This document shows positions 1 to 6,525 of a stretch of DNA of 11,475 nt, one piece after another. Below the pieces are notes generated by a model. It saw only the letters and a list, made by a program, of their open reading frames with translations, searched no databases and was not told the DNA's origin. Position 1 is the stretch's first letter. Each line of letters starts with the position of its first letter. The position numbers and the translations under genes were made by a program. This stretch comes from a bacterium (GTDB taxonomy: Bacteria; Pseudomonadota; Gammaproteobacteria; Burkholderiales; Thiobacteraceae), in contig DAIAMA010000022.1 in assembly GCA_027438535.1 (NCBI GenBank), forward strand, positions 1-11,475, read 5' to 3'.

Positions 1-15
1 GGAAGCCGGCGCTAC
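1..15 (-). repeat. REP-like palindrome, cut by window edge
   Basis: On the minus strand this reads GTAGCGCCGGCTTCC. It starts with the GTAG tetranucleotide typical of bacterial REP elements, followed by the left arm (CGCCGGC) and loop of what would be a GC-rich hairpin. The expected right arm (GCCGGCG or similar) lies outside the window, so the call rests on the head and the resemblance to the element at 73-96, which has the same orientation. Between the two lies an imperfect 5-bp inverted repeat (GGGCG … CGCCC, 39-57). Confidence 0.4.
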
Positions 16-72
16 GTTTCCGTGCGGTATTCGTTGCAGGGCGAGATGGATAGCGCCCGAATCAACCTCTGC

Positions 73-96
73 GGACGAGGTAGACCTCGCTCCTAC
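73..96 (-). repeat. REP-like palindrome overlapping the mtgA stop codon
   Basis: On the minus strand the element reads GTAG (96-93) and then a hairpin. The left arm GGAGCGAGG (93-85, sharing the G at 93 with the head), a 4-nt TCTA loop (84-81) and the right arm CCTCGTCC (80-73) form an 8-bp stem with one bulged G. A GTAG head plus a short GC-rich imperfect stem is the known architecture of REP sequences mobilised by RAYT (Y1 transposase-like) proteins. The TAG stop of mtgA is the last three bases of the GTAG head. No RAYT gene is in the window. The structure is visible; dispersal through the genome is inferred. Confidence 0.5.
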
Positions 97-806
97 TTCG
101 GTACCGCTACTTGCACCATGCGCGCCTCGATCGTGGCCGTGTGGCGCGCGAGGTAGGGGGAATTCGGGCGTTTTTCGAAGAAGCGCGGGCGCGGCACCAT
201 GGCCGCGAGGCGCGCCGCTTGATACGGGCTGAGATGCGCCGCGCTGGTTTTGAAGTAGTGGCGCGCCGCGGCTTCGGCGCCGTACACGCCCTCGCCCCAC
301 TCGATGACGTTCATATAAATTTCCAGAATGCGGCGCTTGGTCATCATTTTTTCCAGCATCAAGGTGATGATCGCTTCCTCGCCTTTGCGCAGATACGAGC
401 GCTGGCCGGATAGAAACAAATTTTTCGCCAACTGCTGGCTGATGGTGGAGCCGCCGGCGACGATTCGGCCTTTCTTCTCGTTTTTTTTCAGCGCTTTTTC
501 GATGCCTTCCATATCGAAGCCATCGTGTTCGAGAAACCGCGCGTCCTCGGCTGCGATCAGCGCGCGCTTAAGATGGATGGAAATTTTATCGTAAGGCACC
601 CAGCGGTATTTCAACTCCGCATCCTCGCCCAGCTTTTCTTGCAACTGCGCCAGCCGCCGTTCCATGAAGGCCGTGGCGGAGGGATTGTGATCCACATACC
701 ACCACACATGCGCGAAGATCCATAGCTCGTATGCGAGCACCAAGACGAACATCAGCGCGATACCGCGCCACAACCAGCGCCAGACCTTTTTTAAAAATCG
801 GCTCAC
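93..806 (-). CDS. mtgA: Monofunctional biosynthetic peptidoglycan transglycosylase
   Basis: Glycosyltransferase family 51 enzyme that polymerises lipid II into glycan strands at the periplasmic face of the inner membrane, without a transpeptidase domain. A single N-terminal membrane anchor (about residues 15-38, Trp/Leu-rich) precedes the GT51 domain. Visible motifs are AAEDARFLEHDGFD with the catalytic Glu (residue 87 from this start), GGSTISQQLAKNLFL, the RKGEEAIITLMLEKMMTKRRILEIYMN region in part, and EWGEGVYGAEAAARHYF. The length (237 aa) matches E. coli MtgA (about 242). I chose GTG at 804-806 because GGAG (816-819) lies 9 nt upstream. A TTG at 810-812 would add two residues but leaves only 3 nt. 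It lies 30 bp downstream of aroE on the same strand, so the two are probably one operon. Its stop codon belongs to a REP-like element. Confidence 0.95.
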   Translation of the reverse strand: MSRFLKKVWRWLWRGIALMFVLVLAYELWIFAHVWWYVDHNPSATAFMERRLAQLQEKLGEDAELKYRWVPYDKISIHLKRALIAAEDARFLEHDGFDMEGIEKALKKNEKKGRIVAGGSTISQQLAKNLFLSGQRSYLRKGEEAIITLMLEKMMTKRRILEIYMNVIEWGEGVYGAEAAARHYFKTSAAHLSPYQAARLAAMVPRPRFFEKRPNSPYLARHTATIEARMVQVAVPK

Positions 807-836
807 GAACAAAAACTCCCTTGGCGTCTTGACGGG

Positions 837-1655
837 CTACGCGGCATTTCTCAACAGCGCCATCACCGGCTGCGTCTCGGGCCGCACGCCGCGCCACACG
901 TAAAACGATTCCGCCGCTTGCTCCACCAGCATGCCCAGGCCATCGGCCAGGATTTGCGCGTGATTGGCTTCGGCGAACGCGAGAAAGGGAGTGAGTCCCT
1001 TGCCGTACATCAAGTCATAAGCCAGCGCGCCGGGCGCGAACAGGCGCGGCGGCAGCGGCGGCAGTTGCTCGTTGAGGCTGCTGGAAGTGGCATTAACGAT
1101 AAGATCGTAACGATCGCCGGCGAGACCGGCATAATTGCTGGCGCGCACAGTGCCGTGCGCGGCGAAGCGCTGCGCGAGATCGATCGCTTTTTGCGGCGTG
1201 CGATTGGCGATGGTGAGCGCGCTAGGTTTACATGCCAGCAAGGGCAGCAACACGCCGCGCGCCGCGCCGCCCGCGCCCATCACCAACACCGTTTTGCCGG
1301 CGAGGCCAAAGCCGAGATTGTGTTCGATATCGCGCACCAAGCCCGCGCCGTCGGTGTTGTCGCCCAGCACGCGCGCGCCTTCGATTTTCAGGGTATTGAC
1401 CGCTTGCGCGTGCTTCGCGCGCTCGGTCAAATCGTTCGCATACTGGTACGCATCGAGCTTAAACGGAATGGTGACATTCAGGCCGCGCCCGCCCGCGGCG
1501 CGAAACGCATCCACCGCTTGCGCAAAGCCATCCAGCGGCGCGAGCAACGCGCTATAAGCGAGCGCCTGCCCCGTTTGCTTGGCGAACGCGGCATGGATCA
1601 GGGGGGACTTGCTGTGTCCGATGGGGTTGCCGATAACGGCGTAGCGATCAGTCAT
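837..1655 (-). CDS. aroE: Shikimate dehydrogenase (NADP+)
   Basis: Reduces 3-dehydroshikimate to shikimate with NADPH, the fourth step of the cytoplasmic chorismate pathway. The substrate-binding domain begins with VIGNPIGHSKSPLIH (Ser15 and Ser17 bind shikimate). The catalytic pair is Lys66 in NVTIPFK and Asp102 in DNTDGAG. The Rossmann dinucleotide loop is GAGGAARGV, and the NRT motif that holds the NADP 2'-phosphate follows (NRTPQKA). The C-terminal GLGMLVEQAAESFYVW helix carries the conserved Gln. Its 272 aa equal the usual AroE length. The start is ATG at 1653-1655 with only a weak GAAG upstream. A TACAAT -10-like hexamer (minus strand, 1699-1704) lies upstream but has no good -35. It shares a direction and probably a transcript with mtgA. 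Confidence 0.97.
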   Translation of the reverse strand: MTDRYAVIGNPIGHSKSPLIHAAFAKQTGQALAYSALLAPLDGFAQAVDAFRAAGGRGLNVTIPFKLDAYQYANDLTERAKHAQAVNTLKIEGARVLGDNTDGAGLVRDIEHNLGFGLAGKTVLVMGAGGAARGVLLPLLACKPSALTIANRTPQKAIDLAQRFAAHGTVRASNYAGLAGDRYDLIVNATSSSLNEQLPPLPPRLFAPGALAYDLMYGKGLTPFLAFAEANHAQILADGLGMLVEQAAESFYVWRGVRPETQPVMALLRNAA

Positions 1656-1718
1656 TCGGCTTCATTTTCAATACGCAGACTTGATTCCTAGATAGCGCAT
1701 TGTAAACCGCCTACGGCA

Positions 1719-1749
1719 CGAACATCGCGCCACCTTACCGCGATGTTCG
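1719..1749 (-). terminator. Perfect 11-bp stem at the 3' end of the ClC gene
   Basis: CGAACATCGCG (1719-1729) and CGCGATGTTCG (1739-1749) are exact inverted repeats around a 9-nt loop (1730-1738). The TAA stop of the ClC gene (1735-1737) lies in the loop and the last codons form one arm. In the minus-strand transcript no U-tract follows the stem, so it is not a textbook intrinsic terminator. It may protect the 3' end of the mRNA or assist Rho-dependent termination before aroE, whose start is 64 bp from the stem. The hairpin is certain at sequence level; the role is inferred. Confidence 0.45.
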
Positions 1750-3045
1750 CTGCAGAAAGTTTTTAGCCAATGCCTTGTACAGCGGGCGGCGGCAAACCAA
1801 ACGCGACATGGCCGAGGCAATCAACGCAGCCGCCATCAGCGGTAACAGCATCGCATGATCGTCCGTCATTTCCATCACGATGACAAACGCGGTAATCGGC
1901 GCCTGCACTACGCCGGCGAAATACGCCACCATTCCCAACGTGATCACCGCGCCTGCCGGCGCATAAGGCAATATCGCGGCCAAATTGGCGCCGAAACCCG
2001 CTCCAACCGCCAGCGAAGGCGCGAACAGGCCGCCGGGGATTCCGCTTAGGTACGATACAATCGTCGCTAGCATTTTCAGTATGCCGTAAGTCGGCGCCAA
2101 CGTCCCCGTTCCTTCCAGGATATTCCGCGCTTCATGATAGCCCGTGCCGTAGGTCGTGCTGTTCGATAAAAATCCAATAAGCGCCAGCACAAAACCGCAA
2201 AAAGCGGCGAAGAGAACCGGCCGTGCGCGCATGAACGCCCCCATTTTCCCCGGCAAATTACCCGACGAGGCAAAAATCAGCACTCGGCTAAACAAGCCGC
2301 CCAGCAATCCCCCCGTTACCCCGCAGACTAGGACGGCGATCCAGCCTCGATTGAAATCCAGCCCTGCGGCGGTATGGCCAAAATACGCATAATTCCCCAT
2401 TACCGCTAGCGAGGTAATTCCGGAAACGACCACCGCTATCAGTACCGTGCCGCTGGTACGCTGCTCGAAAGAACCGCTCATTTCCTCAATCGCGAACATG
2501 ATCCCGGCGAGCGGCGTGTTGAATGCCGCGGAAATACCGGCTGCCCCCCCGGCCAAAATGAGGCCGCGCTCAACCTCGATGCGCGAGAAGCGCGCCCATC
2601 CGCCCAGCGCATGCATGATGGAAGCGCCGATTTGCACCGTCGGGCCTTCGCGGCCAACCGATGCGCCGGATGCGAGTCCGAGGAAAGTCAGAAAAATTTT
2701 ACCGATAGCGATTCGCGGCGATAACACCGCATCGCGACAAGCCGCATCTCGCATATGCAGCGCCGCGATCGTTTGCGGAATACCGCTCCCCTGCGAACCG
2801 GGGAAAAAGCGATGCGTAATATAAGCCACCGCGGCTAAGCCCAAAGGCGCGACCAGCAAGGGAAGCCACGACGAAACCATCACCGCCCGGTGAAATAATT
2901 CGTTTGCATATTCGCTGCCCCAGGCAAACAAAATCGCCGTGCCCGCCACGCCGGTGGCGCCTGCCCAAAAAACTGCGTGTCGCTTCCATATTTGGAGAGA
3001 CAAGCAATGCCGCGACCGCCTGGGAAGATATTGAGGCACGATCAA
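1735..3045 (-). CDS. ClC-family chloride channel / Cl-/H+ antiporter (ClcA/EriC-like)
   Basis: Polytopic inner-membrane protein of the ClC family, which exchanges Cl- for H+ in bacteria and supports acid resistance or anion homeostasis. Family signatures occur in order: GSGIPQ (residues 86-91, selectivity-filter Ser), GREGP (131-135) with the external gating Glu133, AIEEM with Glu188 at the place of the internal proton glutamate (E203 in E. coli ClcA), GIPGGLFAP (335-343), and Tyr423 in RRPLY matching the filter tyrosine. Both glutamates present argue for an antiporter rather than a channel. At 436 aa it lacks C-terminal CBS domains. The start is uncertain: TTG at 3043-3045 or GTG at 3037-3039, neither with a convincing Shine-Dalgarno. 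The rhodanese gene ends 61 bp upstream on the same strand, so co-transcription is possible. A strong hairpin spans the stop codon. Confidence 0.93.
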   Translation of the reverse strand: MIVPQYLPRRSRHCLSLQIWKRHAVFWAGATGVAGTAILFAWGSEYANELFHRAVMVSSWLPLLVAPLGLAAVAYITHRFFPGSQGSGIPQTIAALHMRDAACRDAVLSPRIAIGKIFLTFLGLASGASVGREGPTVQIGASIMHALGGWARFSRIEVERGLILAGGAAGISAAFNTPLAGIMFAIEEMSGSFEQRTSGTVLIAVVVSGITSLAVMGNYAYFGHTAAGLDFNRGWIAVLVCGVTGGLLGGLFSRVLIFASSGNLPGKMGAFMRARPVLFAAFCGFVLALIGFLSNSTTYGTGYHEARNILEGTGTLAPTYGILKMLATIVSYLSGIPGGLFAPSLAVGAGFGANLAAILPYAPAGAVITLGMVAYFAGVVQAPITAFVIVMEMTDDHAMLLPLMAAALIASAMSRLVCRRPLYKALAKNFLQRTSR

Positions 3046-3106
3046 GCAGAATGACTATTTTTTGAATTGGGTGAGAACGTCCAGGCGCCAATCCGGGCAT
3101 GCATGC

Positions 3107-3559
3107 TTAACTCTGCACCCACGGCAATCCGGCTTTTTTCCAGCCATTGATATTGCGCTGTTGCGTGACTTTATCGCGATCGCCTTCGAAGCCCTCGAGA
3201 ATGTTGTAGCACTCGAGAAAGCCGGCTCGGGCAGCGGCCTCGGCGGCCTTGTGCGAGCGACCGCCGCTGCGGCAGATAAACATCAGCAGCGCTTCCTTAT
3301 CCACGAGCTGCTCGAGTTGCTGAATGAAATACGGGTTGGGATGCCAGCCGGGGTAGGTTTGCCACTCCACTTGCACGCTGCCGGGAATCACGCCGGTCAA
3401 ATCCCACTCGGCGCGCGCGCGCACATCCACCAGCTTGGCTTGCGGCGCGAGCGTCAACAATAGATGCGCCTCTTGCGGCGTCAGCGCGCCGTGATAAGGC
3501 AAATTAGCCTGCTGGGCGCGCTCCTGAGCGCGCGCCAGGACGGCACTGATCGAACCCAT
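3107..3559 (-). CDS. Single-domain rhodanese-like sulfurtransferase
   Basis: Rhodanese-homology protein, presumably cytoplasmic because no signal peptide is seen. Such enzymes pass sulfane sulfur through a cysteine persulfide. The N-terminal 40 residues form an Ala/Gln-rich helical extension. The CH2A-like motif VDVRARAEWDLTGVIPGSV (44-62) follows, then the active-site loop CRSGGRS with Cys96 and the conserved helix SHKAAEAAARAGF. The loop has six residues after the Cys, as in sulfur-handling rhodaneses rather than Cdc25-type phosphatases. At 150 aa the length is normal for the group. The start is ATG at 3557-3559 with AAGGAAA about 9 nt upstream. It is divergent from the cation transporter gene (73-bp gap) and lies upstream of the ClC gene. 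The physiological substrate cannot be told from context. Confidence 0.9.
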   Translation of the reverse strand: MGSISAVLARAQERAQQANLPYHGALTPQEAHLLLTLAPQAKLVDVRARAEWDLTGVIPGSVQVEWQTYPGWHPNPYFIQQLEQLVDKEALLMFICRSGGRSHKAAEAAARAGFLECYNILEGFEGDRDKVTQQRNINGWKKAGLPWVQS

Positions 3560-3632
3560 CGTTACGGTTTCCTTGATTCACCCTGATACAATGCGAGTAT
3601 AGCGAGAAATTCGACTCCCGAGACCACTCATC

Positions 3633-4802
3633 TTGCCCGCCGCACATTCCCACGACTCGCACCATAGCCCGCGTTACCACGAGACGAAGAAAACCACCTG
3701 GGTCAGCGTGTGGGTAAATCTCGTGCTCACGGCGCTACAAATCGTGGTGGGTTATTTTGGCCGTTCGCAAGCCTTGATCGCCGACGGCCTGCACTCGCTC
3801 TCCGATCTCATCGCCGATTTCCTGGTGCTCTACGCCAACCGCAAGAGCAATCGTTCGGCCGACGTCACCCATCCTTATGGCCATGCGCGCATCGAAACCG
3901 CCGCCACTTTTCTGCTCGGCGCGATGCTGGTGGGGTTGGGAATAGGCTTGCTGTGGAGCGCGGGCATGAAGCTGCAAAATCCCGCCGCGATTCAGCCGGT
4001 GCATGTGTCCACGCTCTATATCGCGCTGCTCACGCTCGCCGGCAAAGAACTCTTATTCCGCTACATGATCGCCATTGCGAAACGCTTGCGCTCGCAAATG
4101 CTGGTGGCGAATGCCTGGCATGCACGCTCCGACGCGGCTTCCTCGCTAGTTGTCGTAATCGGCATCGGCGGCAATTTACTGGGCTTCCGCTTTCTCGATC
4201 TGATTGCCGCGGTATTGGTGGCCTTCATGATCGCGCGCATGGGTTGGAAAATGGCCTATCAAGCCCTGTCGGAATTGATCGACACAGCACTAGACGAAGA
4301 AACGGTAAGACGGATTCGCGCCACCATCGAAACCACGCCCGGCGTGCTCGGGCTGCACGAATTGCGCACCCGTAAGATGGGCGATTCCGGTTTGGTGGAT
4401 GCGCATATTCTGGTGGATCCGCGTATCAGCGTCTCGGAAGGCCACCATATCGCGGAGCGCGCGCGCAAATCCGTGCTGGATCAGCACGAGGTGCTGGATG
4501 TCATGGTGCACATCGACCCGGAGGACGACGCCAGCGCCAAACCGTCCGCGCATTTACCCAGCCGCGACGCGCTCATCCAGCGCTTACAGTCCGCCTTGCG
4601 CGGCGCCTTGCCGGCGCCGGAGCGGATTGTGTTGCACTATCTCAATGGCCGGGTGGAAGCGGAGTTATTTCTGCCCGACGATTTTTGGCGCCAGCCCGAA
4701 TCGGTTCTGCGCCTACGCGATGAGCTCGGTGTTTTTTTGCAGGCAGACACCATCTTTGCCGCCGTGCGCTTACATCGGGCTGGGCACCATATTGGTGCAT
4801 AG
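3633..4802 (+). CDS. Cation diffusion facilitator (FieF/YiiP-like) with extra C-terminal domain
   Basis: Inner-membrane divalent-cation/proton antiporter that exports Zn2+, Fe2+ or a similar metal. A His-rich N-terminus (HSHDSHH, 5-11) leads into about six membrane helices (25-215). The transport site is visible as DGLHSLSD (His54, Asp58) in helix 2 and HARSD (His163, Asp167) in helix 5. In E. coli YiiP the first position is Asp, so this protein has an H/D–H/D set, usually linked to Zn. HPYGHARIE marks the next loop. A cytoplasmic ZT-dimer domain covers 220-296. A further 90 residues (302-389) exceed the usual length of about 300 and look like a second copy of the dimer fold. The start is TTG at 3633-3635; an in-frame stop at 3600-3602 leaves no better option, and the Shine-Dalgarno is weak. 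The last codons and stop abut an NtrC box of the glnA promoter. Confidence 0.92.
   Translation: MPAAHSHDSHHSPRYHETKKTTWVSVWVNLVLTALQIVVGYFGRSQALIADGLHSLSDLIADFLVLYANRKSNRSADVTHPYGHARIETAATFLLGAMLVGLGIGLLWSAGMKLQNPAAIQPVHVSTLYIALLTLAGKELLFRYMIAIAKRLRSQMLVANAWHARSDAASSLVVVIGIGGNLLGFRFLDLIAAVLVAFMIARMGWKMAYQALSELIDTALDEETVRRIRATIETTPGVLGLHELRTRKMGDSGLVDAHILVDPRISVSEGHHIAERARKSVLDQHEVLDVMVHIDPEDDASAKPSAHLPSRDALIQRLQSALRGALPAPERIVLHYLNGRVEAELFLPDDFWRQPESVLRLRDELGVFLQADTIFAAVRLHRAGHHIGA
4783..4799. promoter_or_regulatory. NtrC binding site 1 (upstream enhancer of glnA)
   Basis: GCACC-ATATT-GGTGC is a perfect dyad (4784-4798) matching the NtrC consensus TGCACC-N5-GGTGCA in 11 of 12 defined positions over 4783-4799; only the first T is G. 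The centre is at 4791, about 127 bp upstream of the predicted sigma-54 start site. It lies inside the end of the transporter gene and encodes its final HHIGA residues. E. coli glnA has its two strong sites in a comparable place (around -140 and -108). Confidence 0.85.
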
Positions 4803-4813
4803 TTGGCAATAAA

Positions 4814-4830
4814 TGCACAAATGCGGTGCA
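4814..4830. promoter_or_regulatory. NtrC binding site 2 (upstream enhancer of glnA)
   Basis: TGCACAAATGCGGTGCA has the outer half-sites TGCAC and GTGCA in perfect symmetry; one inner base (A for C at position 6) departs from TGCACC-N5-GGTGCA. Its centre at 4822 is 31 bp from site 1, about three helical turns, so two NtrC dimers would sit on the same face. Spacing and distance from the promoter (about -96) match the E. coli glnA arrangement. Confidence 0.85.
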
Positions 4831-4891
4831 AGCACTTGCTCTACCCCGAAAAAAGCGCTTGTGGCATAATGCTTTTTTCCCATTTTCCGCG

Positions 4892-4907
4892 TGGCATACT
4901 TTCTGCT
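4892..4907 (+). promoter_or_regulatory. Sigma-54 promoter of glnA
   Basis: TGGCATACTTTCTGCT fits the -24/-12 consensus TGGCAYR-N4-TTGCW with a single mismatch. The invariant GG (4893-4894) and GC (4905-4906) are separated by exactly 10 nt. The predicted start is near 4918, giving a leader of about 58 nt. Together with the two upstream NtrC boxes this predicts NtrC~P-dependent activation under nitrogen limitation. A TGGCATAAT at 4862-4870 could serve as an extended -10 for basal sigma-70 transcription, but its -35 is poor. Confidence 0.88.
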
Positions 4908-4975
4908 TTTAGCCTGTCTGAGTCTGGGTTTTATAAACTGTTAATCAATTAGTTACGCTCTAGAGGAGAGATCAA

Positions 4976-6385
4976 ATGGCGGTCGCCGATGTGATGAAAA
5001 TGATAAAGGACAATGAAGTGCGTTTCGTTGACCTGCGTTTTACCGATACCCGCGGCAAGGAACAGCACGTCACGGTACCCGCGCACCAGTTCGAGGCGGA
5101 CAAATTCGAGCATGGCCATGCGTTCGACGGCTCCTCCATCGCCGGCTGGAAAGGCATTCAAGCGTCCGATATGCTGCTGATGCCGGATCCCGATAGCGTG
5201 CGCATGGATCCCTTCTTCGAAGAAGCCACCTTGGTCGTCACCTGCGACGTGATCGAGCCATCCGACATGAAGGGCTACGACCGCGATCCGCGCTCCATCG
5301 CCAAGCGCGGCGAAGCGTATCTGAAATCCACCGGCATCGGCGATACCGCCTACTTCGGCCCGGAACCCGAATTTTTCATTTTCGACTCTGTGCATTGGAG
5401 CGTGGACATGTCCGGCTCCATGGTTAAAGTCGTCTCGCAGGAAGCAGCCTGGGCTTCGGCGGCGGAATTCGAAGGCGGCAATATCGGCCATCGTCCCGCG
5501 GTCAAAGGCGGCTATTTCCCGGTACCCCCGGTCGATTCCTTGCAAGACATCCGTTCCGCCATGTGCTTGGCGCTGGAAGAATGCGGCGTGGAAGTCGAAG
5601 TGCATCACCACGAAGTGGCCACCGCCGGCCAATGCGAAATCGGCACTAAGTTCAACACGCTGGTGAAGCGTGCCGACTGGACCCAAATTCTCAAGTATGT
5701 CGTGCATAACGTCGCGCACCAATACGGCAAGACTGCGACCTTTATGCCCAAGCCCATCGTCGGCGACAATGGTTCCGGCATGCATGTGCATCAGTCGATT
5801 TGGAAGGGCGGCCAGAACTTGTTCGCGGGCAACGGCTACGCCGGTTTATCCGAGCTTTGCCTGTACTATATCGGCGGCATCATCAAGCACGCCAAGGCGC
5901 TGAACGCCATTACCAATCCCGGCACCAACTCTTACAAGCGCCTGGTTCCCGGCTTCGAAGCACCGGTGATGCTGGCTTACTCGGCACGCAATCGCTCCGC
6001 CTCGATCCGTATTCCCTATGTGTCCAACCCGAAAGGGCGCCGCATCGAAGTGCGCTTCCCGGATCCGACCGCCAATCCCTACCTCGCCTTCACCGCGATG
6101 ATGATGGCGGGCCTGGATGGCATTCAGAACAAAATTCATCCCGGCGATGCGATGGATAAAAATCTATACGACTTGCCGCCGGAAGAAGAAAAAGCCATTC
6201 CGAAAGTCTGCCACAGCCTGGAAATGGCGCTGGAGCACTTGGACAAGGACCGCGAGTTCCTCACCCGCGGCGGCGTATTCTCCAACGAGATGCTGGATGC
6301 CTACATCGAATTGAAGATGGAAGAGGTCACCAGCTATCGCATGACCACGCATCCGATCGAATACGCGCTGTACTACAGCCTGTAA
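4976..6385 (+). CDS. glnA: Glutamine synthetase type I (GSI-beta, adenylylation-regulated)
   Basis: Condenses glutamate and ammonia with ATP to give glutamine; a cytoplasmic dodecamer and the entry point of ammonium assimilation. At 469 aa it equals the E. coli enzyme. Visible motifs include the N-terminal beta-grasp segment with [12 protein letters not shown], the metal- and substrate-binding [21 protein letters not shown] of the ATP site, the [11 protein letters not shown] loop and [10 protein letters not shown]. The site NLYDLPPEE carries Tyr398 (Tyr397 without Met), the residue modified by the adenylyltransferase GlnE, so this is the GSI-beta subtype. A strong Shine-Dalgarno GAGGAGAG (4963-4970) stands 5 nt before ATG. 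Transcription is predicted from the sigma-54 promoter at 4892 under NtrC control, and a strong terminator at 6408 closes the unit. Confidence 0.98.
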   Translation: MAVADVMKMIKDNEVRFVDLRFTDTRGKEQHVTVPAHQFEADKFEHGHAFDGSSIAGWKGIQASDMLLMPDPDSVRMDPFFEEATLVVTCDVIEPSDMKGYDRDPRSIAKRGEAYLKSTGIGDTAYFGPEPEFFIFDSVHWSVDMSGSMVKVVSQEAAWASAAEFEGGNIGHRPAVKGGYFPVPPVDSLQDIRSAMCLALEECGVEVEVHHHEVATAGQCEIGTKFNTLVKRADWTQILKYVVHNVAHQYGKTATFMPKPIVGDNGSGMHVHQSIWKGGQNLFAGNGYAGLSELCLYYIGGIIKHAKALNAITNPGTNSYKRLVPGFEAPVMLAYSARNRSASIRIPYVSNPKGRRIEVRFPDPTANPYLAFTAMMMAGLDGIQNKIHPGDAMDKNLYDLPPEEEKAIPKVCHSLEMALEHLDKDREFLTRGGVFSNEMLDAYIELKMEEVTSYRMTTHPIEYALYYSL

Positions 6386-6407
6386 TCCAGGACGGCATCG
6401 ATCTCGA

Positions 6408-6431
6408 GGGCGGCCGCGTGCCGCCCTTTTT
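6408..6431 (+). terminator. Intrinsic terminator after glnA
   Basis: GGGCGGC (6408-6414) and GCCGCCC (6420-6426) form a perfect 7-bp GC stem around a 5-nt loop, followed at once by five T residues (6427-6431). It lies 23 nt past the glnA stop codon. This is a classical Rho-independent terminator and should limit read-through from the strong glnA promoter into the following genes. Confidence 0.9.
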
Positions 6432-6482
6432 CATTGCGTCAACGCAACGCATGAAATTTCGTTTATCCCCTCAATGGCCGCA

Positions 6483-6511
6483 TTGCAAAGCCGATTGCGG
6501 TGGCATACACT
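6483..6511 (+). promoter_or_regulatory. Candidate sigma-70 promoter for the DUF4124 pair
   Basis: TTGCAA (6483-6488) and TACACT (6506-6511) each match four of six bases of the -35 and -10 consensus and are separated by exactly 17 nt. It lies between the glnA terminator and the first DUF4124 gene, where a promoter is needed. The predicted start (about 6518) leaves only some 8 nt before the chosen ATG, which is short, so the call is tentative. Confidence 0.3.
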
Positions 6512-6525
6512 CGGGGCCACATACC

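Noticed and set aside
3097..3106. GCATGCATGC palindrome after the rhodanese stop
   Set aside because: A simple alternating self-complementary string with no loop or T-tract; no supported function.
3573..3603. Sigma-70 promoter for the transporter (TTGATT, TACAAT, TATAGC)
   Set aside because: TTGATT to TACAAT is only 8 nt and TTGATT to TATAGC is 19 nt; no combination has normal spacing with good hexamers.
3710..4375. 221-codon open frame inside the transporter gene in another frame
   Set aside because: Arg/His-rich out-of-frame translation of a clear CDF protein with no motif of its own.
4862..4877. First TGGCATA copy as a second sigma-54 promoter
   Set aside because: Ten bases after GG come T residues instead of the required GC; only the copy at 4892 fits.
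4949..5791. 280-codon open frame antisense to glnA
   Set aside because: A shadow of the strongly conserved glnA reading frame; no start signal or known motif.
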